The position numbers were made by a program, and so were the translations under genes. A stretch of 64,000 bases of DNA from Lachnospiraceae bacterium A4 (GTDB taxonomy: Bacteria > Bacillota > Clostridia > Lachnospirales > Lachnospiraceae): assembly GCA_000403215.2 (NCBI GenBank), contig KE159527.1, positions 614,083 to 678,082 on the forward strand, written 5' to 3'. This document shows positions 52,610 to 60,831 of this stretch, in pieces; position 1 is the first letter of the stretch; each line of letters opens with the position of its first letter. The notes under the pieces are model-generated. The model had not been told where the DNA came from. It saw only the letters and a list, made by a program, of their open reading frames with translations, and did no database searches.

Positions 52610-53728
52610 TTAATTAAATATCACTGGTCTGCCGGTCTGCGCCACTGCGATATATGTCTTTCCCTCGTTGAGCTGAATCTCATTTCCCAAGTCATCATAG
52701 TATACTGTCGGTGTGTAGTCGCCTGTTTTCTGCCATGTCACGTGAATGCATTTCCCCTTCGTAAAATAGTATCCGTCCTCGGTGTTGTCAATATTCTGGA
52801 AATACAGGTAGCCTTTATTGTCAAGCCGGCACCATTTGGTGTTCTGCACGATTACGTTGGCAAATTTGAGCTGCTCGCCATTCAGACCGTCTGTCTGTGC
52901 CTTTCCATGAATTGACTTATAGTACATGCCGTCTGCGGGATTGTACGTGAAGGCACTCTTCGTATAGGGAAATACCTGTGACAGATCAATCACATTTGCC
53001 GTGGGTGCTGCCGCACCGTACTGCTCTAAGGTGTTTATCCCCTCTGCAAAGGTAAAATGCTTTACATTGTAGAGTCCCTGACGGATATTGAGAGAATATC
53101 CAAGCTCTGCGCAGGCATTGATCACACCTGCTGCACTCGTGTAGGCATTGTGCGGCGCCTTTTTGTCAGAAGTCCTGAAAAATGCGCTGGATCCAGGTGC
53201 CCCGCCGCCTACACCGTACTGGTTTGTCCCTGAAATATTATTGATATCTGGCGCTGTAATGCGGTCCTTCATATAAAAGACCCCGCCAAAGTGAACTAAA
53301 ATCGGGTCCCACTCTGTCGCCTCCGGCAGATAATACGCTCTACAGCTTCTGACATTGCCAATCTTGGAAAGCCCTGTCCAATTGCTGATCACTGCCATCT
53401 GGCGTGAAATCTCTCCCTCCTCCATAATTTCATACAGCACGTCCGCACTGCTGATGCCATAGGAGGGCTGTGCGACCTTGTCCGTCGGCATCATGACAGC
53501 GATAGGTCTGAGCACAGACTGTTCTGCGGGAATCCACTCATTTGTATAGACACTCCGGACAACATTAGGTAATGCCTCATCTGCCTGAACCTCTGACACA
53601 GCCAGTCCGCTCACCGGCATCACAGCAAGCGCTGCCGCTGCAAGCACGAGGGCAGTCATCTTTTTTGCTGCTGCTTTGACATATTTTCTCATTTTCCTTA
53701 TCTTTACATTTTCTATATCTTTAATCAT
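52610..53728 (-). CDS. Secreted DUF3048-domain protein (YerB-like)
   Basis: The 372-residue protein has an N-terminal signal sequence (MTALVLAAAALAVMPVSGLA) and two DUF3048 regions: RPIAVMMPTDKVAQPSYGIS then SADVLYEIMEEGEISR, and a C-terminal YKSIHGKAQTDGLNGEQLKF with KGKCIHVTW. YerB-like proteins are exported and of unknown role. Start at 53728 has GGAAGAGGA at a good distance; ATG at 53692, just before the signal peptide, is an alternative. Unlike YerB it shows no lipobox Cys. Confidence 0.82.
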   Translation of the reverse strand: MIKDIENVKIRKMRKYVKAAAKKMTALVLAAAALAVMPVSGLAVSEVQADEALPNVVRSVYTNEWIPAEQSVLRPIAVMMPTDKVAQPSYGISSADVLYEIMEEGEISRQMAVISNWTGLSKIGNVRSCRAYYLPEATEWDPILVHFGGVFYMKDRITAPDINNISGTNQYGVGGGAPGSSAFFRTSDKKAPHNAYTSAAGVINACAELGYSLNIRQGLYNVKHFTFAEGINTLEQYGAAAPTANVIDLSQVFPYTKSAFTYNPADGMYYKSIHGKAQTDGLNGEQLKFANVIVQNTKWCRLDNKGYLYFQNIDNTEDGYYFTKGKCIHVTWQKTGDYTPTVYYDDLGNEIQLNEGKTYIAVAQTGRPVIFN

Positions 53729-53763
53729 ACTCTATCCTCTTCCTTCTTTCTTTGTCTATGCGC

Positions 53764-54201
53764 TTATTCCGCCTGTTCGTATACATCTTTTTCTCTTTTG
53801 TTCTGGTATAAATCCACAACTCTCTGTACGCGCTGCCGTACCACATCCTCCTGAAACGGCTTCTGGATATAGTCCACAACATCATACTCATATGCTTTTT
53901 GGATATTGTTGTCATCCACATTCGAGCTTATGAGTATTACCGGCACTGTGTCAAGCGCTGTCTTTTTCATGTATTCGAGTACTGCAAATCCATCACATAC
54001 AGGCATCACAATGTCGAGCAGCACGACCGATACCGCATCGCGCTCCTCCTCTAAGAGCTCGATTGCCGCCCTGCCGTCGGCACATTCAGCAATCTCGTAA
54101 TCTTCCTCAAAAATACTCTTTAAGACATACCTGTTGACAGCCTTATCCTCCACAATTAACATTTTCGGTTTTTGAATCATCAAGTTCTTTTTCTTTTTCA
54201 T
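53764..54201 (-). CDS. Stand-alone receiver-domain response regulator
   Basis: The 145-residue protein is a single CheY-like receiver: acidic pair in MLIVEDKAVNRYVLKSIFEE, phosphoacceptor Asp in VVLLDIVMPVCDG, Thr/Ser in VILISSNVDDNN and Lys in VVDYIQKPFQ. A charged C-terminal helix follows. There is no kinase gene adjacent. ATG at 54201 has GAGGGA upstream. It lies downstream of sigH in the same direction, 27 bases away, so it may be co-transcribed. Confidence 0.88.
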   Translation of the reverse strand: MKKKKNLMIQKPKMLIVEDKAVNRYVLKSIFEEDYEIAECADGRAAIELLEEERDAVSVVLLDIVMPVCDGFAVLEYMKKTALDTVPVILISSNVDDNNIQKAYEYDVVDYIQKPFQEDVVRQRVQRVVDLYQNKREKDVYEQAE

Positions 54202-54228
54202 CTGCAAATCACATCCCTCAAATGTTGA

Positions 54229-54879
54229 TCAATTTCTCGTATTTACTTTTCTGTTTACTGCTTTTCTGAGTTTTGATTTCAGTCTCTGCAATGCATTGTC
54301 CGTAGATTTCTCATCTCTTGACAACACCCGTGCAATCTGTGAATAGCTCATTCCTGTCAGATACAAGTCAAGCACCTGCTTCTCAAAGCTGCTCAGTTCT
54401 TTCTCAATCATCGCCTCGATATCTGCCACATTTTCCCGGTCGATCATGAGCTGTTCCGGGTTTGTCTCCACTGCTGACGCAATCGTGTTGAGCAGTTTCA
54501 TGCCGCTTCCATTCCCATTTTGCCCGCCCTCTGTCTCTGTCATATCCGCATACAGCGATATATATGTATTGAGCGGCGCATGTTTTTCCCTTCGCGATGC
54601 CTGCACGGCATTGTACATCTGCCGCGAGATACACAGGTCTGCAAAGGTATAAAAGCTGGCATCTCTCCCCGCGTCATAGTCCCGGACTGCCTTGAACAGC
54701 CCGATCATGCCCTCCTGTATCAGATCGTCATTATCCGCCCCGAGGATATACATGGATTTTGCTTTTTTCCGAACCAGATTCTTGTGCTTATTCATAATAT
54801 AATCCGTAATGTGCGCATCTCCATCTCTCAGCCTGTCGATCAGCTCCTCATCTGTAAACGCCGCATATATGTCTGGCAT
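54229..54879 (-). CDS. sigH: RNA polymerase sigma-H factor (SigH/Spo0H)
   Basis: The 216-residue sigma-70-family factor has region 2 (DDLIQEGMIGLFKAVRDYDA, then SFYTFADLCISRQMYNAVQA) and region 4 (SSFEKQVLDLYLTGMSYSQI then ARVLSRDEKSTDNALQRLKS), matching the sporulation sigma-H group. It directs early stationary-phase and sporulation genes in Bacillus. The gene order with rlmB, mrnC, cysS and cysE supports orthology. The B. subtilis yacP gene between rlmB and sigH is absent here. ATG at 54879 follows AGGAGGG; it starts 20 bases after the rlmB stop. Confidence 0.93.
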   Translation of the reverse strand: MPDIYAAFTDEELIDRLRDGDAHITDYIMNKHKNLVRKKAKSMYILGADNDDLIQEGMIGLFKAVRDYDAGRDASFYTFADLCISRQMYNAVQASRREKHAPLNTYISLYADMTETEGGQNGNGSGMKLLNTIASAVETNPEQLMIDRENVADIEAMIEKELSSFEKQVLDLYLTGMSYSQIARVLSRDEKSTDNALQRLKSKLRKAVNRKVNTRN

Positions 54880-54898
54880 ACCCCGCTGTCCCTCCTGA

Positions 54899-55636
54899 TT
54901 ACATCCGCTGTCTGACAATCTCATACGCAAGCACGCCTGCCGCAACGGAGGCATTTAGGGAGTCAATATCGCCCTTCATCGGAATGGAGGCCACGAAATC
55001 ACACTTTTCGCGGACAAGCCTGCCCACACCGTCCCCCTCATTTCCAATGACAAGGCCAATCGGTCCTGTGAGATCAAGCTGATACATCGTCGTCCCTCCC
55101 ATATCTGCACAGACAAACCACAGCCCCTCTTTTTTGAGCGCCTCCATCGTCTGTGCAAGGTTTGTAACTCTGGCGACCGGCGTATAGTTCAGCGCACCCG
55201 CAGATGCCCTTGCAACCGCTGCGGTCAGTCCTGCCGCACGGTTTTTGGGTATGATAACCCCATGCGCACCCGCAAGATTTGCCGTTCGGATGATCGCGCC
55301 CAGATTGTGCGGATCCTCGATATTGTCCAGCAAAAATATAAACGGCGCCTCATTTTTGCTGCGTGCAGCAGCGAGAACATCCTCCACCTCCGCGTAAGTA
55401 TAAGCCGCCGCATACGCGACCACGCCCTGATGTTTTCCTGTCTCGCTGAGCTGGTCCAGCCGTTCCTTTGTGACAAACTTTATCATGGTGTCACGCTTCT
55501 TTGCCTCTCTTTTGATTGTCTGTATCGGCCCGTCCTGCGCGCCATCCAGTATAAAAAGTTTGTCGATCGCCTTTCCTGCGCGGAATGCCTCTATCACTGC
55601 ATTCCTGCCCTCTATGATTGCTTCCTCGTACCTCAT
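54899..55636 (-). CDS. rlmB: 23S rRNA (guanosine-2'-O)-methyltransferase RlmB, SpoU family
   Basis: The 245-residue SpoU/TrmH-type enzyme has an N-terminal L30e-like RNA-binding part (IIEGRNAVIEAFRAGKAIDK) and the knotted SAM domain: PFIFLLDNIEDPHNLGAIIR, GPIGLVIGNEGDGVGRLV and IPMKGDIDSLNASVAAGVLA, the three family motifs. It methylates a guanosine in 23S rRNA. It lies in the conserved cysE-cysS-mrnC-rlmB-sigH order. It is 19 bases downstream of mrnC. Confidence 0.95.
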   Translation of the reverse strand: MRYEEAIIEGRNAVIEAFRAGKAIDKLFILDGAQDGPIQTIKREAKKRDTMIKFVTKERLDQLSETGKHQGVVAYAAAYTYAEVEDVLAAARSKNEAPFIFLLDNIEDPHNLGAIIRTANLAGAHGVIIPKNRAAGLTAAVARASAGALNYTPVARVTNLAQTMEALKKEGLWFVCADMGGTTMYQLDLTGPIGLVIGNEGDGVGRLVREKCDFVASIPMKGDIDSLNASVAAGVLAYEIVRQRM

Positions 55637-55655
55637 ATGAATCTATTACCCTTTC

Positions 55656-56129
55656 TCACAGTTCCACTTGTGCCGCTTCGAGCGCCTGCCTGACAATCTG
55701 CATCACTCTCTCCATATTATCCATTAGAAAAAGATAGCCGCAGAGCGCCTCAAATCCCGTCGCCTTGCGGTAATCAGAGAGGCTGGCATTCTTGGCAGTG
55801 GAGTGGAGTTTTGTATTTTTGCCACGCCGGTATATCTCCTGCTCGTCCTCCGTGAGACTTTCGTACACCGCATCAACCAGCTTCGCCTGTGTCTGTGCAC
55901 AGACAATTTTCGTCGTATGTCTGTGCAGTGTATTCGCCGCACGCTGCCCTTTTTCTACGATCAGTGTGCGGATCATCATCTCAAAGACCGCATCTCCGAT
56001 ATAAGCCAGCGTGAGGGGCGAATAAGTTCTTAAATCCACTTCCCTGGCGCCAAATATACGGTGTAACTGCGAGAGCATACTGCCCTTTATCAAGTCCTTT
56101 TCATTCAAGTCCTTCAAGCCTTTTTCCAT
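55656..56129 (-). CDS. mrnC: Mini-ribonuclease III
   Basis: The 157-residue protein has the RNase III nuclease fold without a dsRNA-binding domain: LTLAYIGDAVFEMMIRTLIV (the signature with catalytic Asp), RGKNTKLHSTAKNASLSDYR and TGFEALCGYLFLM with the second acidic cluster. It trims the ends of 23S rRNA precursor. It overlaps the end of cysS by 16 bases, so translation is coupled, as in Bacillus. Confidence 0.95.
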   Translation of the reverse strand: MEKGLKDLNEKDLIKGSMLSQLHRIFGAREVDLRTYSPLTLAYIGDAVFEMMIRTLIVEKGQRAANTLHRHTTKIVCAQTQAKLVDAVYESLTEDEQEIYRRGKNTKLHSTAKNASLSDYRKATGFEALCGYLFLMDNMERVMQIVRQALEAAQVEL

Positions 56130-57535
56130 TTCACTCCCTCGCGTGTGTCCTCTAGGAGAATCCCTTTCTCCAGCAGTTCATTCCGGATCGCATCCGCCTT
56201 TGCAAAGTCCTTCTCCTTCTTGGCTGCCGTTCTCTCCTCAATTTTGGCAAGCACATACTGCTTCAGTCCAGCATCCACTTTGTTCTCTGCCTCCCTGATG
56301 GCATGTGCCGTCGTGAGATTCAGAGAGAGCACCTCATCAAAGCTCTCTGCCAGCGCATACTTGGTCACTTCTGTCATATCGTCCTTGAGCATATCATACA
56401 GCACAGTGACTGCCATTGACGAATTGAGGTCATCGCACAGTGCCGCCTCAAACTTAGCCCTGTAGGACGCCATTTTCTCCTTGTCAGGCGTGCCTGTCCT
56501 GTCCAGTGTGCCGACCCGCTTCACAAGTTTGTCATATGCAGCGCTCATATTGTCCAGCACCTCATACGAAAATTCAAGCGGCTTGCGGTAATGGGATTGC
56601 AGGCAGAAAAAACGGTACACAATCGGGTCATATCCCTTTGACTCGAGCAGGGAAACTGTGAGGAAATCTCCTTTGGATTTGCTCATCTTCCCTGATTTGT
56701 CCGTCAAATGATGCACATGAAACCAATAATTACACCACTTATGCCCCAGATAGGCCTCGCTCTGGGCAATCTCGTTTGTGTGGTGCGGGAAAATATTGTC
56801 CACACCGCCGCAGTGGATATCCATCTGCTCACCCAGATGCTTCATGCTGATGCATGAGCACTCGATATGCCAGCCGGGATAGCCGACGCCCCATGGACTC
56901 TCCCACTTTAACTCCTGATCGTCAAATTTTGATTTCGTAAACCACAGTACAAAGTCGCTCTTGTTGCGTTTATTTGCGTCCTCCTCCACATCATCACGCA
57001 CGCCGACCAGCAGCTCCTTCTCATTCTGGCTGGAAAAGACATAATAATCGCCAAGTTTTGAGGTGTCGAAATAGATATTTCCACCGCTCTCATATGCGTA
57101 TTCCTTCTGCATCAGCGTCTCGATCATATGGATGAACTCTGAAATGCAGTTGGTGGCAGGCTCTACCACATCGGGCGTCTTGATATTGAGCTTCGCACAG
57201 TCGGCAAAAAAAGCATCTGTATAATACTTTGCTATCTCCATCACTGTCTTGTGCTCTCTCTTTGCCCCCTTGAGCATCTTGTCCTCGCCGGTGTCCGCGT
57301 CGCTCGACAGATGTCCCACATCTGTAATATTCATGACGCGCTTGACATCATATCCCACATAGCGGAGAGTCTTTTCGAGCAGATCTTCCATGATATAGCT
57401 TCTCAAATTCCCAATATGTGCGTAGTGATACACGGTTGGTCCACAGGTATACATCGACGCTTTGCCCTCCTCATTCGGAATAAAGCGCTCTACCTTCTTT
57501 GTCAGTGTGTTGTAAAACGATACTTTGTTCTCCAT
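56114..57535 (-). CDS. cysS: Cysteinyl-tRNA synthetase
   Basis: The 473-residue class I synthetase has the HIGH-type motif in CGPTVYHYAHIGNLRSYI, zinc ligands in GWHIECSCISMKHLG and CGGVDNIFPHHTNEIAQSEA, and the KMSKS motif in SGKMSKSKGDFL. It charges tRNA-Cys. It is located between cysE and mrnC, the usual Firmicute arrangement that links cysteine supply with charging. Confidence 0.97.
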   Translation of the reverse strand: MENKVSFYNTLTKKVERFIPNEEGKASMYTCGPTVYHYAHIGNLRSYIMEDLLEKTLRYVGYDVKRVMNITDVGHLSSDADTGEDKMLKGAKREHKTVMEIAKYYTDAFFADCAKLNIKTPDVVEPATNCISEFIHMIETLMQKEYAYESGGNIYFDTSKLGDYYVFSSQNEKELLVGVRDDVEEDANKRNKSDFVLWFTKSKFDDQELKWESPWGVGYPGWHIECSCISMKHLGEQMDIHCGGVDNIFPHHTNEIAQSEAYLGHKWCNYWFHVHHLTDKSGKMSKSKGDFLTVSLLESKGYDPIVYRFFCLQSHYRKPLEFSYEVLDNMSAAYDKLVKRVGTLDRTGTPDKEKMASYRAKFEAALCDDLNSSMAVTVLYDMLKDDMTEVTKYALAESFDEVLSLNLTTAHAIREAENKVDAGLKQYVLAKIEERTAAKKEKDFAKADAIRNELLEKGILLEDTREGVKWKKA

Positions 57536-57564
57536 CTTCTCTCAAACCCTCCAAAAGTCGATTA

Positions 57565-58248
57565 CTATGTATTTTCTTTGCCCAGCCCCTTCTGCAGCTG
57601 TTTTATCTGGCGTTCTAATTCCAGAATCCGGTTGGTCATCTCACTGTTTGCATGCTGCAGACTCCTGATATCCTCGTTTACAGGGTCGGGAAGATCCACT
57701 TGGTTCATCTCCTCCCGGCACAGACGCTGGTTATTGCGCCGCACAATTCGTCCGGGCACGCCCACGACAGTACAGTTTGGCGGTACCTCCTCAATCACGA
57801 CACTGCCCGCCCCGATCTTGGAATTTTCTCCAATCCGGAAAGACCCTATAATCTTGGCGCCGGCGCTGATCATCACATTGTCGCCGATGGTCGGATGGCG
57901 CTTCCCGTGCTCCTTGCCTGTACCGCCCAGCGTAACCCCCTGATAGAGTGTCACATTGTTGCCAACCACCGCAGTCTCACCAATGATGACACCATTTCCA
58001 TGATCTATAAAAAAGTTTTCACCAATCTCCGCACCGGGATGAATCTCAATGCCGGTCTTTCTGACTGCGCGCTGGGAGATCCACCTTGCAAGGAAATAAT
58101 GCCCGCTCTTGTACAGCTTATGTGCTACCCGGTAATGCAGCATGACTTTAAAACTGGGGTACAAAAACACTTCCATATTTGAATGGATTGCCGGATCGCG
58201 CTCCCTGATGACTCTTATTTCGTTTCTAACGTTTTTCATAAATCCCAT
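57565..58248 (-). CDS. cysE: Serine O-acetyltransferase
   Basis: The 227-residue enzyme has the CysE/EpsC pattern: RDPAIHSNMEVFLYPSFKVM at the N-terminus, then hexapeptide repeats with GAEIGENFFIDHGNGVIIGE, the catalytic His in IDHGNG, and GKEHGKRHPTIGDNVMISAG. It acetylates serine, the first step of cysteine synthesis. ATG at 58248 follows GGAGGCAC. The tail ends in a Gln/Leu-rich coiled coil. It is 29 bases upstream of cysS. Confidence 0.95.
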   Translation of the reverse strand: MGFMKNVRNEIRVIRERDPAIHSNMEVFLYPSFKVMLHYRVAHKLYKSGHYFLARWISQRAVRKTGIEIHPGAEIGENFFIDHGNGVIIGETAVVGNNVTLYQGVTLGGTGKEHGKRHPTIGDNVMISAGAKIIGSFRIGENSKIGAGSVVIEEVPPNCTVVGVPGRIVRRNNQRLCREEMNQVDLPDPVNEDIRSLQHANSEMTNRILELERQIKQLQKGLGKENT

Positions 58249-58292
58249 TTTGTGCCTCCGTTGAGACTGTCTCTGTATCTTTTTATACTATA

Positions 58293-59015
58293 TTATTCAA
58301 GATGCACTGCGGTGTTCAGTGCGATTTCCATCATCTGTGTAAAAGAATTTTGGCGTTCCTCCGCAGTTGTCGCCTCGCCAGTCACAAGACTGTCCGAGAC
58401 GGTAAACAGAGCGAGCGCATTTTTCCCGCACCGCGCCGCGTTCATGTACAGCGCCGCAGCCTCCATCTCCACACAGAGAACCCCCATCTTCTGCCAGCCC
58501 TCATTGGCGGCTTTGTTGTCATCATAAAACGTATCCGATGACAGGATATTTCCGACATGATAGCGTGCGCCGAGCAGCTCTGCCTGCGCGATCGCTTCTT
58601 TTAGAAGCCCATAGCTTGCAATCGGGGAAAATGTGCCGCCAAGCTGGTACTGGTTTGCATAGTTTGAGTTGGTGCATGCCCCCATGCCAAACACGATATC
58701 GCGCACTTTCACATACTCCTGCATCGCGCCAGTCGAGCCGATGCGCATAATATTCTCCACATTGAAAAAGTGAAACAGCTCATAGGAATAAATGCCGATG
58801 GTCGGCATTCCCATACCGCTTGCCATCACGCTGACCCGCGTGCCCTTATACGTTCCTGTGTATCCCTGTATGCCCCTGATATTGTTGACCAAAACCGCAT
58901 TTTCGAGAAAATTTTCTGCAATAAATTTAGATCTCAGCGGGTCTCCCGGCATCAGTACTGTCTTGGCAAAAGCATCTTTGTCCGCATTGATATGCGGTGT
59001 TGTAACAAGTGACAT
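58293..59015 (-). CDS. deoD: Purine-nucleoside phosphorylase, DeoD type
   Basis: The 240-residue enzyme matches hexameric DeoD: TPHINADKDAFAKTVLMPGD then PLRSKFIAENFL, phosphate and nucleoside residues in GSTGAMQEYVKVRDIVFGMG, CVEMEAAALYMNAARC and TVSDSLVTGE with the catalytic Asp. It cleaves purine nucleosides to base and ribose phosphate for salvage. Its insertion next to cysE is not part of the Bacillus order. Confidence 0.95.
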   Translation of the reverse strand: MSLVTTPHINADKDAFAKTVLMPGDPLRSKFIAENFLENAVLVNNIRGIQGYTGTYKGTRVSVMASGMGMPTIGIYSYELFHFFNVENIMRIGSTGAMQEYVKVRDIVFGMGACTNSNYANQYQLGGTFSPIASYGLLKEAIAQAELLGARYHVGNILSSDTFYDDNKAANEGWQKMGVLCVEMEAAALYMNAARCGKNALALFTVSDSLVTGEATTAEERQNSFTQMMEIALNTAVHLE

Positions 59016-59050
59016 ATGCGTTCCCTCCTATTTCTTTCTTCGTAAAATAT

Positions 59051-60196
59051 TTAGATATACCGATCATTCATCCAAATAGGACCAGACAGATATATACTAT
59101 CAAATTTCACATTCCGTTTCAACTGGATATACTCAAAAATAAATGCTGTAAATTCGCCGATCGTCGCCGTAACTTCCGGGCGCATGGAGGAATCCAGCCC
59201 TTCATCAGACTGTTCTATGCGCTCCATATGGCTGCCATTCGTATCAATATACCACCGGAACAGGCCGTTATTCTCGGCAATCACTGGGTCGGTGATGCGG
59301 ATAGCAATCGTGATCTTGCCATTTCCAGCGATATGCCCCAGCATTTCGGACATATTCGTGATTCTCGCCATCACTGCCGGACACTTGTGTTCCCTCACGC
59401 AGAAATACCGCTCGCGGTCCGCCTCCTCCGCAAAGATTACCTCCTGAACACCAGGCATAGACGCCCTGCTGCACGCAAAACAGCCCGTCCGCACCCCGTC
59501 CTTCATAATCTGAAACAGTTCTCCGCCGTTTTTATGCAGTTCCTGCTGGAAACATTCGTAATATGCCGCACTTCTGATCACAAACAGCCCATACTTTCTA
59601 CAGAGCTTTGCATTGACAAAATGTGCCAGTGAGAGCAGCTCTCTTGGCCTGACCACCTCAAGCGTACTATTTGCTTCCTCCAAGACAACAGACTCACCTG
59701 CTGCTGCACGTTGCAGCATTTCCTCAGAAATCTGCTTTGTATTTAATTCATAGCGCGGACGGTCATAGATATAATGAAACCCGAAATGGCTGAAAAAATC
59801 TGCTGCGAAGGCGGTTTTACCCATCTCCACGAGACAGAGCGGCACCTTCATTTGATTCTGGTACTCGAGCGCACCTGACATCAGCCGTCTCATAAATCCC
59901 TTTTTGCGGTACGCCTCCCCTGTGGAGGCCACACTGATACAGTCCATCCCGACACGCTCAATATCCGCCATACACGGAAGGCGTCCTGCCCCCGTGACCG
60001 GCGGATTCCTGCGCATCGCAGCGATACAGGGCGTAAGCTGCAGCACTGACTGTATCTCCTCCTTCTGAATCTCAAACACGACGTGATTGTCCTGATCTGA
60101 TTGCAGGATTTCGATGTCATATGCCGTCTTGATTCTGCCAATCACCGCCCGTCTGTTTTCCTGTTCTCCGATTATCTGATCTATACTCAACGCCAA
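59051..60196 (-). CDS. Eis-like GNAT acetyltransferase with SCP2-type C-terminal domain
   Basis: The 381-residue protein has the three-part Eis/DUF4111-like design: an N-terminal GNAT domain with DCISVASTGEAYRKKGFMRR, LMSGALEYQNQMKVPLCLVE and FFSHFGFHYIYDRPRY; a middle GNAT-like domain; and a C-terminal sterol-carrier-like domain (GKITIAIRITDPVIAENNGL, GEFTAFIFEYIQL). Eis enzymes acetylate amines, including aminoglycosides in mycobacteria. It starts 17 bases after ispF and is probably co-transcribed. Confidence 0.82.
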   Translation of the reverse strand: MALSIDQIIGEQENRRAVIGRIKTAYDIEILQSDQDNHVVFEIQKEEIQSVLQLTPCIAAMRRNPPVTGAGRLPCMADIERVGMDCISVASTGEAYRKKGFMRRLMSGALEYQNQMKVPLCLVEMGKTAFAADFFSHFGFHYIYDRPRYELNTKQISEEMLQRAAAGESVVLEEANSTLEVVRPRELLSLAHFVNAKLCRKYGLFVIRSAAYYECFQQELHKNGGELFQIMKDGVRTGCFACSRASMPGVQEVIFAEEADRERYFCVREHKCPAVMARITNMSEMLGHIAGNGKITIAIRITDPVIAENNGLFRWYIDTNGSHMERIEQSDEGLDSSMRPEVTATIGEFTAFIFEYIQLKRNVKFDSIYLSGPIWMNDRYI

Positions 60197-60213
60197 CTGT
60201 ACCTCTTTTCATA

Positions 60214-60771
60214 TCAGTGTTTTACAGCATTGCATCCCGGACAGCCCTCACAGGAACGCGCGGACGCCTCTGTAGCTGCCTCCATCGTCGCCATCTCTCT
60301 CGGGCTGGTAAGCAGGCATATTGCCTGCGCGGAAATGCCTTTTCCCTCTCCTGTAAAGCCGAGTCCCTCCTCTGTCGTCGCCTTCACGCTGACTTGTTCC
60401 ATACAGATGCCCAGCGCCCTGGCAATGTTCTCACGCATCTGGTCAATATAGGGACGCATCTTTGGCGCCTGCGCGATGATCGTCGCGTCAATATTCTCGA
60501 TATAAAACATGTTTTCCGCTAACAGCTCACCGACCTTCTCAAGCAGTACCACGCTTGAAATCCCCTTGTAGGCGGGATCTGTATCTGGAAAATGCTTTCC
60601 GATATCGCCGAGCGCAGCAGCGCCCAGCAGCGCATCCGCGATTGCGTGCAGCAGCACATCGGCATCTGAATGTCCCAAAAGCCCCAGTTCATATGGTATG
60701 GTCACACCGCCCATGACAAGTGCCCTGTCTGCCACCAGACGGTGCACATCATATCCCATTCCTATTCTCAT
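60214..60771 (-). CDS. ispF: 2-C-methyl-D-erythritol 2,4-cyclodiphosphate synthase with Cys-rich tail
   Basis: The first about 156 residues match Isp[20 protein letters not shown] (metal-binding Asp and His), [35 protein letters not shown], and [20 protein letters not shown]. It makes the cyclic intermediate of the MEP isoprenoid pathway. A tail of about 29 residues not present in typical IspF ends in [13 protein letters not shown], which could bind metal. Its partner ispD is not next to it. Confidence 0.93.
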   Translation of the reverse strand: MRIGMGYDVHRLVADRALVMGGVTIPYELGLLGHSDADVLLHAIADALLGAAALGDIGKHFPDTDPAYKGISSVVLLEKVGELLAENMFYIENIDATIIAQAPKMRPYIDQMRENIARALGICMEQVSVKATTEEGLGFTGEGKGISAQAICLLTSPREMATMEAATEASARSCEGCPGCNAVKH

Positions 60772-60831
60772 TCCAGTCTCCTAATTTTCGTATTCGTTTA
60801 TGCCCACGCTGCCAGTCTTTTCTCCGCCAGT

